Part shown: positions 42,660 through 54,500 of the stretch, piece by piece
Layout of the letters: every line of letters starts with the position of its first letter
How positions within the stretch are numbered: the first letter of the stretch is position 1
Assembly: GCA_963971535.1 (NCBI GenBank)
Contig: OZ020592.1
Coordinates: 55,001,150 to 55,065,149 of the forward strand
DNA: 64,000 nucleotides
From: Notolepis coatsorum
Lineage: Eukaryota > Chordata > Actinopteri > Aulopiformes > Paralepididae
Direction: 5' to 3'
The notes under the pieces: generated by a model
What the model saw: only the letters and a program-made list of their open reading frames with translations
Told to the model about the DNA's origin: nothing
Databases searched by the model: none
Program-made: the position numbers and the translations under genes

Positions 42660-42852
42660 ATGTCATGATAGGGTACAGACGCTCATCTGCACCTTTGTGT
42701 CTACTGTTTACTTTTATTCATATTTTATATTCAAATGTGTTATTGCCTATTGTAATCCCATTACCTTTCCCATACCTGCACTTCTCCCTCGACCATGCTG
42801 CTATGACACCTGAATGTCCCCAAGGGGATCAATAAAGGAATATCTTATCTTA
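42660..42852 (+). repeat. LINE 3' end, (TATCT)n tail
   Basis: GAATGTCCCCAAGGGGATCA then ATAAAGGAATATCTTATCTT resembles the 3' terminus of CR1/L2-type LINEs. No coding part is attached. Confidence 0.6.
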
Positions 42853-42964
42853 ATATCACAAATCATAATTTCATTATTATATGATCCCATTGAAAGATGA
42901 TAAACTATAGGCTACTGAGTCACTGCTCTGTGTATACATTGATCAATGATGATTTTTAATTGCA

Positions 42965-43343
42965 GAATGGGTCTATTCTGTATATTCAATAAACGGCAGG
43001 GGTTGACTTGAGATGCTCTTGTGGATACTAAATGTTTATTGGGCTAGCACTATACAAGAACACTATAAGAAAATATATATTCTTGGACTTGGCTTTATTA
43101 AGCAAAACGCACATTTTAGAGGAAGACATAAATACGTTAGCGGATAACATATACCATAATATTAGTCACTCTTCTTTTGTTACGAGAACTAGAGGGGTAG
43201 CCATAGTCGTCAGACGCAAATTAAATATCGAATTGAAAGGGGTATGGTCGGATGCTGAGGGGCGCATAACTATAGCTAGGATTATACACAATAACAGGAA
43301 AATTGCATTAGCAGCGGTATATGCCCCAAATTTGTACGAAGTG
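42965..43343 (+). pseudogene. Tx1/L1-like LINE ORF2, N-terminal endonuclease part
   Basis: Plus-strand frame at 43032-43343: LDLALLSKTH, FVTRTRGVAIVVRRKLN, GRITIARIIHNN and ALAAVYAPN are apurinic-endonuclease blocks. The extreme N-terminus (SINGRG at about 42990) is in another frame with a stop, so the start is damaged. The domain is cut by the BEL element at AAGTG and continues at 51533. Confidence 0.85.
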
Positions 43344-44770
43344 TGTTGTGAAGGGCCAGATTAAACCGAATATATATATTTATTTATATATATATATTTA
43401 ATTGTATTTGTATATTCTCTAATATTCCCTGATATCCCTTGTATATTCCTTGTACAATATGCATTGAATATCCATTCTAGCCTACTGAACATCCCATAAT
43501 AGTCTCCATTCTACTATTGGTCGAGACCTTGGTGCCAGGCTGCCATACCCCTCAGACCCAGTTCAAACGTACCGCTCGACATGTACGAACAAGTCCTAGT
43601 TCCGCGTAGGAATTTGGCTACCGCACCACTAATGGGACTATTTGTTCATAGTGCGTATATATACTGCGCTACTAAAGTAGGACTTTCTTTTCAGTCCAGT
43701 TTCTTACCCTCCAATAGAGTCACAGACGTAAAGCCTCCCCGCGACGCCACGTGTGGGAGTAAGGCCAAGTTCGCCTACCTCGGTATTGAGACATCGTGTA
43801 TATTAATATTTTAATAGTCATATTTGGCACTATATCGTCGAGTTGGACGTAGTCTATTAAGCTAATAATAGTCTGTTAATATATAGTGCTTCGTGCGGTG
43901 AGAATACTACCGTAGTCAGTACCCCATCGTTTCGGGCAGAGAACTGGCTGCTTACCCAGGGTGGTTGACCCTATGTGAAGCTGCACCCGAGGAGCCCCAG
44001 AGCCGACGAGCGAGTGGACCTGTATACCGGATTATTCTACCGACGACAGCCCGCCTTCCCAGGCACGGATTATGCTTTGGATACTTTGATTATTCCATGG
44101 ATAAAGACCCCCGACACTGCCGTGTGTTGGAACCCCCCCCCCTGGAGAGGACGCAAGGTGAGGAGACGCTCTGCAAGACGAGGTCGCTTCACGTCTCTCC
44201 CCCGTGGACCGGAGAGAGCCGGCCCACAAAGAGTCCACCTGCTTTCATCTGTGGTCCAAGGATCGCCGGCGCATTGAACGGCACTACAGTGGGTTCACCT
44301 GGGATACCCTTGGCCGGACGAGGCAGCCGGATTCTACCCCCCCCCCCCCCTCCTACTCCTGTCGGCTTACAAGCGACCGGATTAACCCCCTCTAGTGTAT
44401 CTAGTATAATCATTAAAGTATCATTGCTGTTATTCCTTAACTATTCCAGGTCGTATATTTACCACCTGCGCCTTCAGAGATTGGACATTCTCTATTGATA
44501 TACCGACGAATACTCCTTGCCATAAAAGTGCATACTATTTCAATTCATAAATGTAATTAAGTGATTAAGTGCTTATTCTACACACCATCGCTGTGTAGAA
44601 ATAAAGACCTGTTTCTAATTCGTACATTTGTGTTGGATCCGTTTCATCTACGTGAGAGTGTTCATGATAATATATTTATGCCGTGTACTGGGTGGCCGAA
44701 AAGTACAAAGGTAGTGGTAGTAAGTATCATATCTAGTAATACAGTCAGGGAATTGTACCCCTCAGTTACA
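43344..44770 (+). repeat. BEL 5' LTR, with promoter and poly(A) signals
   Basis: 1,427 bp, TGTTGTGAAGG...CTCAGTTACA. A TATATATA box at 43656-43663 and AATAAA at 44600-44605 are in plausible order for U3-R-U5. Poly-C runs lie near 44130 and 44340. The short frames inside, some shared with 50102-51532, are not genes. Confidence 0.92.
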
Positions 44771-44772
44771 AT

Positions 44773-44790
44773 TGGTCCTTCGAGCCGGAG
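44773..44790 (+). promoter_or_regulatory. Primer-binding site, tRNA-Tyr type
   Basis: TGGTCCTTCGAGCCGGAG, two bases after the LTR. Its complement ends TCCGGCTCGAAGGACCA, the 3' end of animal tRNA-Tyr including CCA (known tRNA sequence). It primes minus-strand DNA synthesis. The same site is at 61671-61688. Confidence 0.85.
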
Positions 44791-44838
44791 GGTAATTAGT
44801 GTAATATTAATATAGTGTTATTAATATTGAAATGGCCT

Positions 44839-47800
44839 ATGATGAACACTCCACGAAACGATCCTCCTAACCAACGCCCGCAGCGCGAACGACGGCTCCC
44901 TCAGTACTTAGAGGCTTACGCTGTCAGTCAACAACCTAGTCTTCTACTAACAGTAAATGCGGTAAAACTAGAAAGTAAAAGTATGTCTAACCCCAACGCC
45001 CAGACTACCCCGACCATAGAGGCCCCTACGGGCTCTAATGTAACTGACCAAGTTCACGGTGGGGACCAGTGGGAACCAGACATGACTCCACACCCCGCCA
45101 GTACTGAAGAAGTAGTCCCCGATGAGTCCCGGGAGGAATACAACGCTACCGAGAGAGAACTCGGCACGGAAGAAGACGGGGAGAGCACCGTGGAGATAGA
45201 GCTCCAAGGCTCCGCAAGGAGTACCCCGAGGGAAGGCTCCCCTATACAACCGCCTTCTCCAGAGGCAGAGAGGACCCTACAGCAGGCCTTCCTCATCAGC
45301 CTGAACGCCGCTGCTGAACGCGACCGACTGCAGATCCAGCAGCGAAGCGAACACGAGCAGATACGTCTAGAAATAAGACGCATTCAGATGGAAGAGAATG
45401 TGGCCCGAGAACGAGCCGGTGCTCAACGGGACGCAGCGCGCGACAGACAGCAGTCGCAACTAATAGAACAGCTGATCAGACGGACAACACCCTCTCCCTC
45501 CGCCAGAGGCTCCAGGAACTCGTCTAGACACACCTCCAGGGCGGCATCCCCTAGCCGAGTAAACAACCCTGAACTTGACCAACAGACGAGGTCTATACCC
45601 CCCACAGACCACCTCCCCCCACCGGTCCAAGCGAGACCTAGCAACCGGGAAGGAGCAGCATATCCTGTGGAGAGGCTAAACCAGAGACTACAAGCACTGG
45701 ATGACCTAACTGAAGACGAAGAGGAAGAGGAGGAGAACCACGCCCGAAGACAGCACAGTACTCTACCGGACCAGGAGGCCCGGTACAGCCCAGGCTATAC
45801 TCCCGCGGAGCTGCGCTACAGACCCCCGACTCTATACACGGGTGCGCACGACGCACGACCCGCACCGAGGAACAGCACCTGGACAAGCGGGCCATGGTAC
45901 ACTGCCGGTACCAGCCCATACCAAGAAGCGGGAGGAGACTCGCCTAGGAGGCCTCTCCCCCAACGCTCGCCGATGTATCCACAGTCAGCGTCATACATTG
46001 GCACGCCTATGGTACCCGACTTCACCCAAGAGAACCGGGCCCAGTATACAGAACTCCGCATGTGTCTGGAGACCATGTTGGTGGATGTATTGGATGAACG
46101 CCACAAATACGGCATCCTACTGAAGCACTTAAAGGTACCCCGCGCACATAATATAGCGCTCGCCTACGCGACTTCCACCACCCCATACACAGCAGCGCTG
46201 GTAGCATTGGACCAGAGGTATGGGCGCATATGGGATTACGTGATCCAGGAGATCCGACACATCGACCGCTTACCCCCAGCAATAGACAATCGAGCACTGG
46301 ATGACCTGTCCATCAGAGTGCAGTCCCTGGTAGGGATGTTGGGAGCGCAAAGAGAGAAGGGGAGGCATGAACTTTACGCCAACTCAAATGTGGAAAGGAT
46401 CCTGGAGAAGCTGCCGCCCGCTCGTCAGGAGCGCTTTAGGCGGCAGAGGGACCACAGAGACCCGAATGGCCCCGAACCGAACCTCCTCGATCTAGCAGAC
46501 TTCCTGGCGAGAGAAGTCAGCAGCCTACGGCTAGATACATTCGGACGGAGCACCCCTGGCTCCAGAGAAGGAACCAGACGACTAAATGATGGAAGAAGAT
46601 CGGTGACTGTGATGCACCAATCGGAGTCAGTACCGAGCAGCAGGAGCCACAGTACCCCCTCCAGAACGGAGAAGTGGAAGATAGTGTGCCCCTACTGTGA
46701 GAAAGAACACTGGCTAGCGCAATGTGACTCCTTCCCCAAGCTGAACGCGGAGGAAGCAGGTCAATGGATAAAGTCCAACAAGCGCTGTTTTCGCTGTGCG
46801 CGCTCACACATGGCAGCCGAATGCCGCTTAAAGAAAAGGTGCACCAAGTGCGATGGAGCCCATCTGGACATACTTCACGACAGTAACAGACGGCGCCCTT
46901 CACCTGCACCATCCAGCCGCAAAGCGAGCGTCATGTACATCGATCCCGCCAGCAGCAGTGGAGCCCGAGTACTCCTAAAAGTAGTGCGTGTGACACTAAG
47001 CTACCAGAATAAAGTCCTGGACACTTACGCCGTCCTCGATGACGGGTCAGAGAAGACCCTGCTGCTCGCCTCCGCTGCGGCCCAGCTAGGGCTGCGGGGA
47101 AGCGAAACCCAAATGACAATTCGGACAATAAGACGAGATTTGAAGACGATAAAGGGCGAGAATGTCTCATTCTCTATCGCAGCAAGCGGCCAGCCTGAGC
47201 GACGGTACCAGATTGCAGACGCTTTCACCAGCCAAGAAATAGGACTGTCGCGGTACACATACCCCGTCGCCAAGCTGATGGAGAAATATGCACATCTGCG
47301 CAAGTTACCGATCCCGCTCATAGACAATGCTATGCCGACCCTGTTGATAGGCTCCGACCATGCAGACCTCATTGTCCCGATAGACCGGGTTCATACCGGA
47401 CCCCGAGGCTGTCCTGCAGCAGTCGAGACCCGTTTGGGATGGACTCTCCAAGGCCCGCTCGCCAAATCTCTCAACCGAAGTACAGCCACTAGATGTCTCC
47501 ACTCCCGAGTCACAGAGGGAGAAACCGCACTCCTGCAACACGTAGAGCGGCTATGGACCTTGGAACAAATGCCCTTTAAGAACGGAAAGAAAGACATTCG
47601 CTCTAAAGATGACATTTACGCAATTCACCTCCTCGAGACAGGGACCAAGAGAGTCCCGGTCAACGGCGTGTTGAGATACGCCATGCCACTCCTGCGGCGA
47701 GAAGGAATGCCTACTTTCCACGCCAAGACAGACGCCACAGAACGGTACCTGCTGAACACGGAGCGGCGCTTAGCCAAGAACCCCGCCCAAGAGAGTGTAT

Positions 47801-49431
47801 ACCGCGCTGAGATCGAGAAGCTTATCACAGCGGGACACGTCACAAAGATGGACATTAAAGAGGCTGACCAGACCACTGAATCGTGGTACGTGCCCCACCA
47901 CAAGGTCCATCACAACGGTAAAGACCGCATAGTATTTAACTGCAGCTACCAGATCGGATCCCAAAATCTGAATAAAGAGTTACTGCCCGGTCCCACACTC
48001 GGCCCCTCCCTACTCGGCGTTCTACTCCGCTTCCGCCAGGAAAAGGTGGCCATCAGCGGGGACATTAAAGGAATGTTCCTGCAGGTGAGATTAGTAGAGG
48101 CGGACAAGCCCCTGTTACGGTTCCTATGGAGAGAGAAGCCAGGAGATGAGCACCCAGCCATCTACCAATGGGAAGTCCTCCCCTTCGGAACGACGTGCAG
48201 CCCCTGCTGTGCGACATTTGCACTACAGGAACATGTAGCAGAGGACCCAGCAGCGGACGAAGAGGTCCGACACAGCGTAAAGAACAGCTTCTACGTAGAC
48301 AACTGTCTACAAAGCCTTTCAACCCAGGAAGAAGCCGAGGCTCTCCTGATTAAACTCCGCGCCTCATTGATCAAAGGCGGCTTTGATCTCAGGCAGTGGG
48401 CCAGCAGCGATCCGCAAGTACTGCGCAGCCTCTCCTCCGAGGACAAGGCAGCCAGCAGCGAGACCTGGATGGCTACAATCCCGGGAGAAGCCCAGGAGAT
48501 GACCCTGGGATTGGTGTGGCGATTCAAAACAGATTCGCTTCACTACAGACACAAGCCCCTGACTACGGAGCAGGGAAGGTCGGCGGCGGCGCCGACCACC
48601 AGACGGAGTGTGTACACAACACTCGCCCGACAATATGACCCGCTAGGATGTATTCTACCGTACACCACCAGGGCAAAATTGATTGTACGAGCATTGTGGG
48701 ACAAGGACCAGGGCTGGGACGACCCCATTCCCGCACACCTTAAATCCACCTGGAGAGAGTGGGAGATGGAGCTCCACTCACTCCCAGGCGTTAATATGCG
48801 CCGAAGCTACTTCCCACCCACGGTGAGGCCAGAGACATGTAAAATGGACTTACACGTCTTCAGTGACGCCTCAGAGGTCGCATACGGATCAGTAGCCTAC
48901 TTGCGGGCCCAAGACCAGGGGGGAGAGATCTACACAGCATTTGTCCTCGCCCGCTCGAGAATAGCCCCACGCAAGCAACAATCTATCCCACGTCTAGAGC
49001 TCTGCGCAGCCCTAGCCGGAGCGCACCTAGCCACGCTCATCCAACGTGAGCTCACCATACCGGTGTCTAGAACAATCCTGTGGTCAGATTCCACGACGGT
49101 ACTCGCCTGGATCAAATCGGACTCATGCAAGTACAAAGTCTTCGTGGGAGTCAGAGTCACCGAGATTCAAGACTTAACCGAAGAGTTAACCGGAGAAACA
49201 GAGTGGCGCTACGTTGATACAAAACAGAACCCAGCTGACGTCATCACCCGGGGGATGCCCCTGGATGACCTCACCCGTCGCAATGTCTACAGTGACGGCC
49301 CCGCATTCCTAAGACTCCCGGAAGGACAGTGGCCCATGCCTATCCCGAGGGAAGCAAGTCCAGAGGAGGTGGAAATTAAGAAGTCTGTGTTCTGTGGATT
49401 GAGCACCGTAGCCTCCACCGACCTAACATAG
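44839..49431 (+). CDS. BEL/Pao Gag-protease-RT-RNase H polyprotein
   Basis: One open frame of about 1,530 codons. The first ATG in frame is 44839. Residue numbers below count from that ATG, approximately. A Glu/Arg/Gln-rich coiled-coil (~130-220) precedes the DUF1759-like capsid (~390-565), and Cys/His knuckles follow at ~612-685 (CPYCEKEHW...CFRCARSHMAAEC...CTKCDGAH). The protease has LDDGSEKT (~733). In RT the first catalytic Asp is in SGDIKG (~1073) and the second motif is FYVDNCLQS (~1150), with Asn where many RTs have Asp. RNase H spans ~1335-1480 (FSDASE, RLELCAA, WSDSTTV, NPADVITRG). The frame ends at TAG 49429-49431, before the integrase. It makes all proteins needed for reverse transcription but not insertion. 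Confidence 0.9.
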   Translation: MMNTPRNDPPNQRPQRERRLPQYLEAYAVSQQPSLLLTVNAVKLESKSMSNPNAQTTPTIEAPTGSNVTDQVHGGDQWEPDMTPHPASTEEVVPDESREEYNATERELGTEEDGESTVEIELQGSARSTPREGSPIQPPSPEAERTLQQAFLISLNAAAERDRLQIQQRSEHEQIRLEIRRIQMEENVARERAGAQRDAARDRQQSQLIEQLIRRTTPSPSARGSRNSSRHTSRAASPSRVNNPELDQQTRSIPPTDHLPPPVQARPSNREGAAYPVERLNQRLQALDDLTEDEEEEEENHARRQHSTLPDQEARYSPGYTPAELRYRPPTLYTGAHDARPAPRNSTWTSGPWYTAGTSPYQEAGGDSPRRPLPQRSPMYPQSASYIGTPMVPDFTQENRAQYTELRMCLETMLVDVLDERHKYGILLKHLKVPRAHNIALAYATSTTPYTAALVALDQRYGRIWDYVIQEIRHIDRLPPAIDNRALDDLSIRVQSLVGMLGAQREKGRHELYANSNVERILEKLPPARQERFRRQRDHRDPNGPEPNLLDLADFLAREVSSLRLDTFGRSTPGSREGTRRLNDGRRSVTVMHQSESVPSSRSHSTPSRTEKWKIVCPYCEKEHWLAQCDSFPKLNAEEAGQWIKSNKRCFRCARSHMAAECRLKKRCTKCDGAHLDILHDSNRRRPSPAPSSRKASVMYIDPASSSGARVLLKVVRVTLSYQNKVLDTYAVLDDGSEKTLLLASAAAQLGLRGSETQMTIRTIRRDLKTIKGENVSFSIAASGQPERRYQIADAFTSQEIGLSRYTYPVAKLMEKYAHLRKLPIPLIDNAMPTLLIGSDHADLIVPIDRVHTGPRGCPAAVETRLGWTLQGPLAKSLNRSTATRCLHSRVTEGETALLQHVERLWTLEQMPFKNGKKDIRSKDDIYAIHLLETGTKRVPVNGVLRYAMPLLRREGMPTFHAKTDATERYLLNTERRLAKNPAQESVYRAEIEKLITAGHVTKMDIKEADQTTESWYVPHHKVHHNGKDRIVFNCSYQIGSQNLNKELLPGPTLGPSLLGVLLRFRQEKVAISGDIKGMFLQVRLVEADKPLLRFLWREKPGDEHPAIYQWEVLPFGTTCSPCCATFALQEHVAEDPAADEEVRHSVKNSFYVDNCLQSLSTQEEAEALLIKLRASLIKGGFDLRQWASSDPQVLRSLSSEDKAASSETWMATIPGEAQEMTLGLVWRFKTDSLHYRHKPLTTEQGRSAAAPTTRRSVYTTLARQYDPLGCILPYTTRAKLIVRALWDKDQGWDDPIPAHLKSTWREWEMELHSLPGVNMRRSYFPPTVRPETCKMDLHVFSDASEVAYGSVAYLRAQDQGGEIYTAFVLARSRIAPRKQQSIPRLELCAALAGAHLATLIQRELTIPVSRTILWSDSTTVLAWIKSDSCKYKVFVGVRVTEIQDLTEELTGETEWRYVDTKQNPADVITRGMPLDDLTRRNVYSDGPAFLRLPEGQWPMPIPREASPEEVEIKKSVFCGLSTVASTDLT

Positions 49432-49992
49432 ACGATTGCACGTCCATAGAGAGTGCACAACAAAGAACATTCCTGCGGTACCACCCGGAGTGCAAGTCCC
49501 CCGCTGATATGTCAGCAGCTAACTACGAGGAAGCAGAATTGCTTCTACTGCAGCGAGCCCAGCGAGTTCCCCGATGAATCGGCCTGTCTACAGGGAGGAA
49601 AGCCCGTCCCATCCGACAGCAGATTAATTCATCTGGCCCCCGAGAGCGACGCTCATACCCTCATCAGAGTGGGTGGTCGCCTACGCAGAGCCCCCAATCT
49701 ACCGGATGACATTAAACACTACCTACCGTCTCTACAGACCCGCCAGAAGTGGGTAAAGGAGAGAGACAATTTGACAGAAGGAACAGTCGTCATGATTATT
49801 GATCAATCACTGCCCAGAGCTATGTGGCCGGCCGGCCGCGTAAGCAAAGTGATCACCGGTGCCGACGGCAAGGTCCGAGCAGCTGAAGTGCTTGTCCAGG
49901 GTCGCACTTACACCCGTCCCGTGGCGAGGCTCATAGAACTGCCCCGACTCCCAGACACAATCGATGATGACCATGACCCTACAACCCTATGA
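49432..49992 (+). pseudogene. Collapsed BEL integrase remnant
   Basis: Same frame as the polyprotein after two TAG stops (49429 and 49447). IRVGGRLRRAPNLPDDIKH is the start of the BEL integrase zinc region. It passes directly to WVKERDNLTEG...LPRAMWPAGRV...RPVARLIEL, the C-terminal domain. The zinc HHCC remainder and the DDE core are missing, an internal deletion of several hundred codons. Confidence 0.85.
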
Positions 49993-50101
49993 CTTTGTGA
50001 AGTTGACTGACCCCTACAGCAAACCCTTATGTGTAAATAGACAACGCGATTAATCTGTCTCTGTTTAACTGATTAGGTCTGGGACCTATTCAGGGGGTGG
50101 C
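49993..50101 (+). promoter_or_regulatory. Polypurine tract and 3' internal end
   Basis: ATTCAGGGGGTGGC at about 50088-50101 immediately precedes the 3' LTR, in the polypurine-tract position. Confidence 0.8.
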
Positions 50102-51532
50102 TGTTGTGAAGGGCCAGATTAAACCGAATATATATATTTATTTATATATATATATTTAATTGTATTTGTATATTCTCTAATATTCCCTGATATCCCTTGT
50201 ATATTCCTTGTACAATATGCATTGAATATCCATTCTAGCCTACTGAACATCCCATAATAGTCTCCATTCTACTATTGGTCGAGACCTTGGTGCCAGGCTG
50301 CCATACCCCTCAGACCCAGTTCAAACGTACCGCTCGACATGTACGAACAAGTCCTAGTTCCGCGTAGGAATTTGGCTACCGCACCACTAATGGGACTATT
50401 TGTTCATAGTGCGTATATATACTGCGCTACTAAAGTAGGACTTTCTTTTCAGTCCAGTTTCTTACCCTCCAATAGAGTCACAGACGTAAAGCCTCCCCGC
50501 GACGCCACGTGTGGGAGTAAGGCCAAGTTCGCCTACCTCGGTATTGAGACATCGTGTATATTAATATTTGAATAGTCATATTTGGCACTATATCGTCGAG
50601 TTGGACGTAGTCTATTAAGCTAATAATAGTCTGTTAATATATAGTGCTTCGTGCGGTGAGAATACTACCGTAGTCAGTACCCCATCGTTTCGGGCAGAGA
50701 ACTGGCTGCTTACCCAGGGTGGTTGACCCTATGTGAAGCTGCACCCGAGGAGCCCCAGAGCCGACGAGCGAGTGGACCTGTATACCGGATTATTCTACCG
50801 ACGACAGCCCGCCTTCCCAGGCACGGATTATGCTTTGGATACTTTGATTATTCCATGGATAAAGACCCCCGACACTGCCGTGTGTTGGAACCCCCCCCCC
50901 CCTGGAGAGGACGCAAGGTGAGGAGACGCTCTGCAAGACGAGGTCGCTTCACGTCTCTCCCCCGTGGACCGGAGAGAGCCGGCCCACAAAGAGTCCACCT
51001 GCTTTCATCTGTGGTCCAAGGATCGCCGGCGCATTGAACGGCACTACAGTGGGTTCACCTGGGATACCCTTGGCCGGACGAGGCAGCCGGATTCTACCCC
51101 CCCCCCCCTCCTACTCCTGTCGGCTTACAAGCGACCGGATTAACCCCCTCTAGTGTATCTAGTATAATCATTAAAGTATCATTGCTGTTATTCCTTAACT
51201 ATTCCAGGTCGTATATTTACCACCTGCGCCTTCAGAGATTGGACATTCTCTATTGATATACCGACGAATACTCCTTGCCAGAAAAGTGCATACTATTTCA
51301 ATTCATAAATGTAATTAAGTGATTAAGTGCTTATTCTACACACCATCGCTGTGTAGAAATAAAGACCTGTTTCTAATTCGTACATTTGTGTTGGATCCGT
51401 TTCATCTACGTGAGAGTGTTCATGATAATATATTTATGCCGTGTACTGGGTGGCCGAATATTAAGTACAAAGGTAGTGGTAGTAAGTATCATATCTAGTA
51501 ATACAGTCAGGGAATTGTACCCCTCAGTTACA
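50102..51532 (+). repeat. BEL 3' LTR
   Basis: 1,431 bp. TATATATA at 50414-50421 and AATAAA at 51358-51363 repeat the 5' LTR signals. It ends CTCAGTTACA. Confidence 0.93.
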
Positions 51533-54500
51533 AAGTGGGTTTCTTCACTTCACTAACCGAAGAAATGTTAAACCATCCCGAATACTCATATATAATAGGT
51601 GCGGATTTTAATGCCATTTGGAACCCAAGGATGGACAAAACTTACCTTACCTTTTCCAGCGAACAAAAAAATTCATCTAAAGCATTAAAAGATTGGTCGA
51701 AATCAACAGGGGTAACTGATTTATGGCGTTCACTTAACCCCATGACCCGCAAGTACTCCTGTCGTTCGTCGAGACACAACACACTATCCAGAATTGATTA
51801 CGTCTTTGCATCCCCGAGAATATTTGATAAATATGAAGTGGAAATGACACCCAATGCGCTATCAGACCACTGCTACTTAATCCTGAAAGCAACATTTGGT
51901 ACACTATCTTCCCGGGCCCCAAGATGGCGTTTTAATTCTATGCTGCTTAACAACAATGAATTCATTACACAAATTAAAGAAGCCCTCGCAATATTCCTAC
52001 GGGATAATACTAACTCGGTGCAAGATCCCAGAATATTATGGATGTCGGTAAAGACTATGATTAAGGATTTCTCGGATAGATTTTCCTCCATATTGCGCAA
52101 AAATCAAAACACAAAACTATCTGAAATGGAAACGCTTTACTCAACGCTTTTTAATTCTTTAAAATACAACAACTCTACTAGACTAGAAAACCAAGTAAAC
52201 ATTCTAAAGACAGAGATCAAAGCAATATACAGACAAAAATCGGAATTGCAAATACGCAGCACAAGACAACAGCAGTACTTCCAAGGCTCTAAACCTAGTC
52301 ACCTATTAGCCATGCGACTAAGAATTAATGCAAAATTTGCAGATATAACTGCCATTAGGAAACAACAAGCTCTAGTAACAGAACCCAAAATAATAAACGA
52401 TACATTCAAAGAATTCTACTCCGATTTATATAATTCAGAAACGACCTTTGATCAAGACAAATTAGACACATATCTTAATCAAATTACTCTCCCTAAAATT
52501 ACGGAGGAAGACGCTAAACAGTTAGAAGTACCGATCACATTAGAAGAACTCAAGGAGGCCATATCCGGAATGAAAAACGGCAAGGCTCCGGGAATTGACG
52601 GTATCCCATCAGAAATGTACATTTCTTGCTGGGACATATTTGGACCCTTATTACTAAATATGATCTTATACTCAGTCAAAGAGGGAAGTTTCCATAAACA
52701 CCAAAATACCGCACTCATTTCAGTTCTTCACAAAAAAGACAAAGACCCCACTGAGTGCGGTAGTTACCGTCCTTTAAGCCTCCTTGGAACCGATGTCAAA
52801 CTGTACTCTAAGATATTAGCCATCAGATTGCAAAAGCATATGACGTCTTTAGTCCATCCGGACCAAACAGGCTTCATAAAAGGTCGTCTGATCAATGATA
52901 ACATAAGGCGAATACTGCACGTACTAGATGCTGACAAAGAGGACAACACACCTAAGGCGATACTATCCCTGGATGCTATGAAAGCATTTGACAGGTTAGA
53001 ATGGTCGTTTCTATGGGCAGTATTAGAAAGGATGGGGTTAGGAAAAGGATTCATTGATATGATTAAAGTACTATACAAGGACCCATCGGCCAGGATTACA
53101 ACAGGCACATTCATCTCCGATATCTTTCCGGTATCACGCTCAGCCAGACAGGGTTGCCCTCTTAGTCCCGGACTATTCGATCTATCATTAGAACCTTTAG
53201 CACAATTTATAAGACAATCCCAACACATAGAACCAATAGTAATCAAGGGCACACATCTTAAAATTTGTTTATATGCGGACGACGTAATATTGTTCATGCA
53301 AAACCCCAACAACACATTGCCGCATATACTCAAGTTGATAGAAAACTTTGGTGATTTATCGGGATTTAAAATAAATTGGCCTAAGTCGGCGTTTCTTCCT
53401 CTTAACACCAGTGCAAAAAAAGACACAACCCTCCCAGGTGCGATACCTATGGTCAAACATTTCAGATGCTTGGGTGTGGAAATATTTCCCACCATAAGAC
53501 AAACGGTGAAGCACAATTACACAAAAATACAGAACAAAATCAAAGACGACCTGGACAGGTGGGCAAAACTTAAATACTCAGTACAGGCAAGGGTATCAAT
53601 AGTTAAGATGGATGTATTACCAAGAATCAATTTCTTCAGCTCAATGCTTCCGTTACCTCCTCCAGAGGGCTACTGGAAAAGATTACAAACCTCCACATAC
53701 AAATTTATTTGGAATAACAAACCACCTCGCATAAAAAGATCCACCGCACAGAGAAATAAAGCAGACGGTGGCATGGCAGTCCCAGATTTTTTACAATATT
53801 TTAAGGCCTTCACTTTAAGACCAGTGAAGATATGGTCTGATCCCCAGGCTTTGGTATCTTGGAGAGAATTAGAAGGAAACATGGTAGCCCCACAGAGACT
53901 GGAAGACATAGCACACACTAAACTTTCAATCAAGCATTGTGAGCGAGAATTTGGCCCAATAATTACCCATGCAATCAGAACATGGCGGGAAACACAAAAG
54001 AAATATCCTAAACCTCAAGAATGGCATAATCACACTCCCATATTCAATAACAATGCACTCTTAATGGGAAAGCGACCTATAAGATTCCCTATATGGGAAG
54101 AGAAAGGCATACACACATTAGGGGATATTTTTAATAACAAGGGCCTCTGCAGTTATGTCGAAATATGTATAAAGTTTAACCTCACCGAGTCCACATGGCT
54201 TTTTTACATACAGTTACGACTTTGTATGAGATCTCACGGTGTTCCATTACTAGTACCAATTGAACACCACAGATACCACAAATTTTTCTATGAAAGAGAT
54301 ACATTGGGAGGTTTTGTATCAAGTTTTTATCATCAATTACTAACGTCCTCGTATGAAACCCTTCAAATAGACACTGTCTGGAGGAGGGATATACCAGACC
54401 TGGAATATGACTTTGATTGGCAAGGAGCCTGGGCAAATGTCCGACTTACATCAAGGAACCCGGATCATCAACAAATCAATCTGAACTATATTCACAGGAC

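Larger units (their letters stand above)
43339..51537 (+). mobile_element. BEL/Pao element, 8.2 kb, lacking the integrase core
   Basis: 5' LTR 43344-44770 and 3' LTR 50102-51532 are flanked by the 5-bp TSD AAGTG (43339-43343, 51533-51537). The LTRs differ by a few C-run lengths, a 4-bp indel near 51460 and about two substitutions. The interior has a tRNA-Tyr-type primer site, a long gag-pro-RT-RNase H frame, stop codons, and a collapsed integrase. It is inserted in the endonuclease of a Tx1/L1-like LINE. Same family as 41101-42216 and 60268-64000. Confidence 0.95.

Noticed and set aside
43965..44498. Frames of 63-177 codons in the BEL LTR, repeated in the 3' LTR
   Set aside because: LTR non-coding sequence with poly-C length changes shifting the frame between copies; no conserved motif.
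45423..49484. Many minus-strand frames of 65-131 codons antisense to the BEL polyprotein
   Set aside because: Shadows of a GC-richer coding region on the plus strand, without protein motifs.
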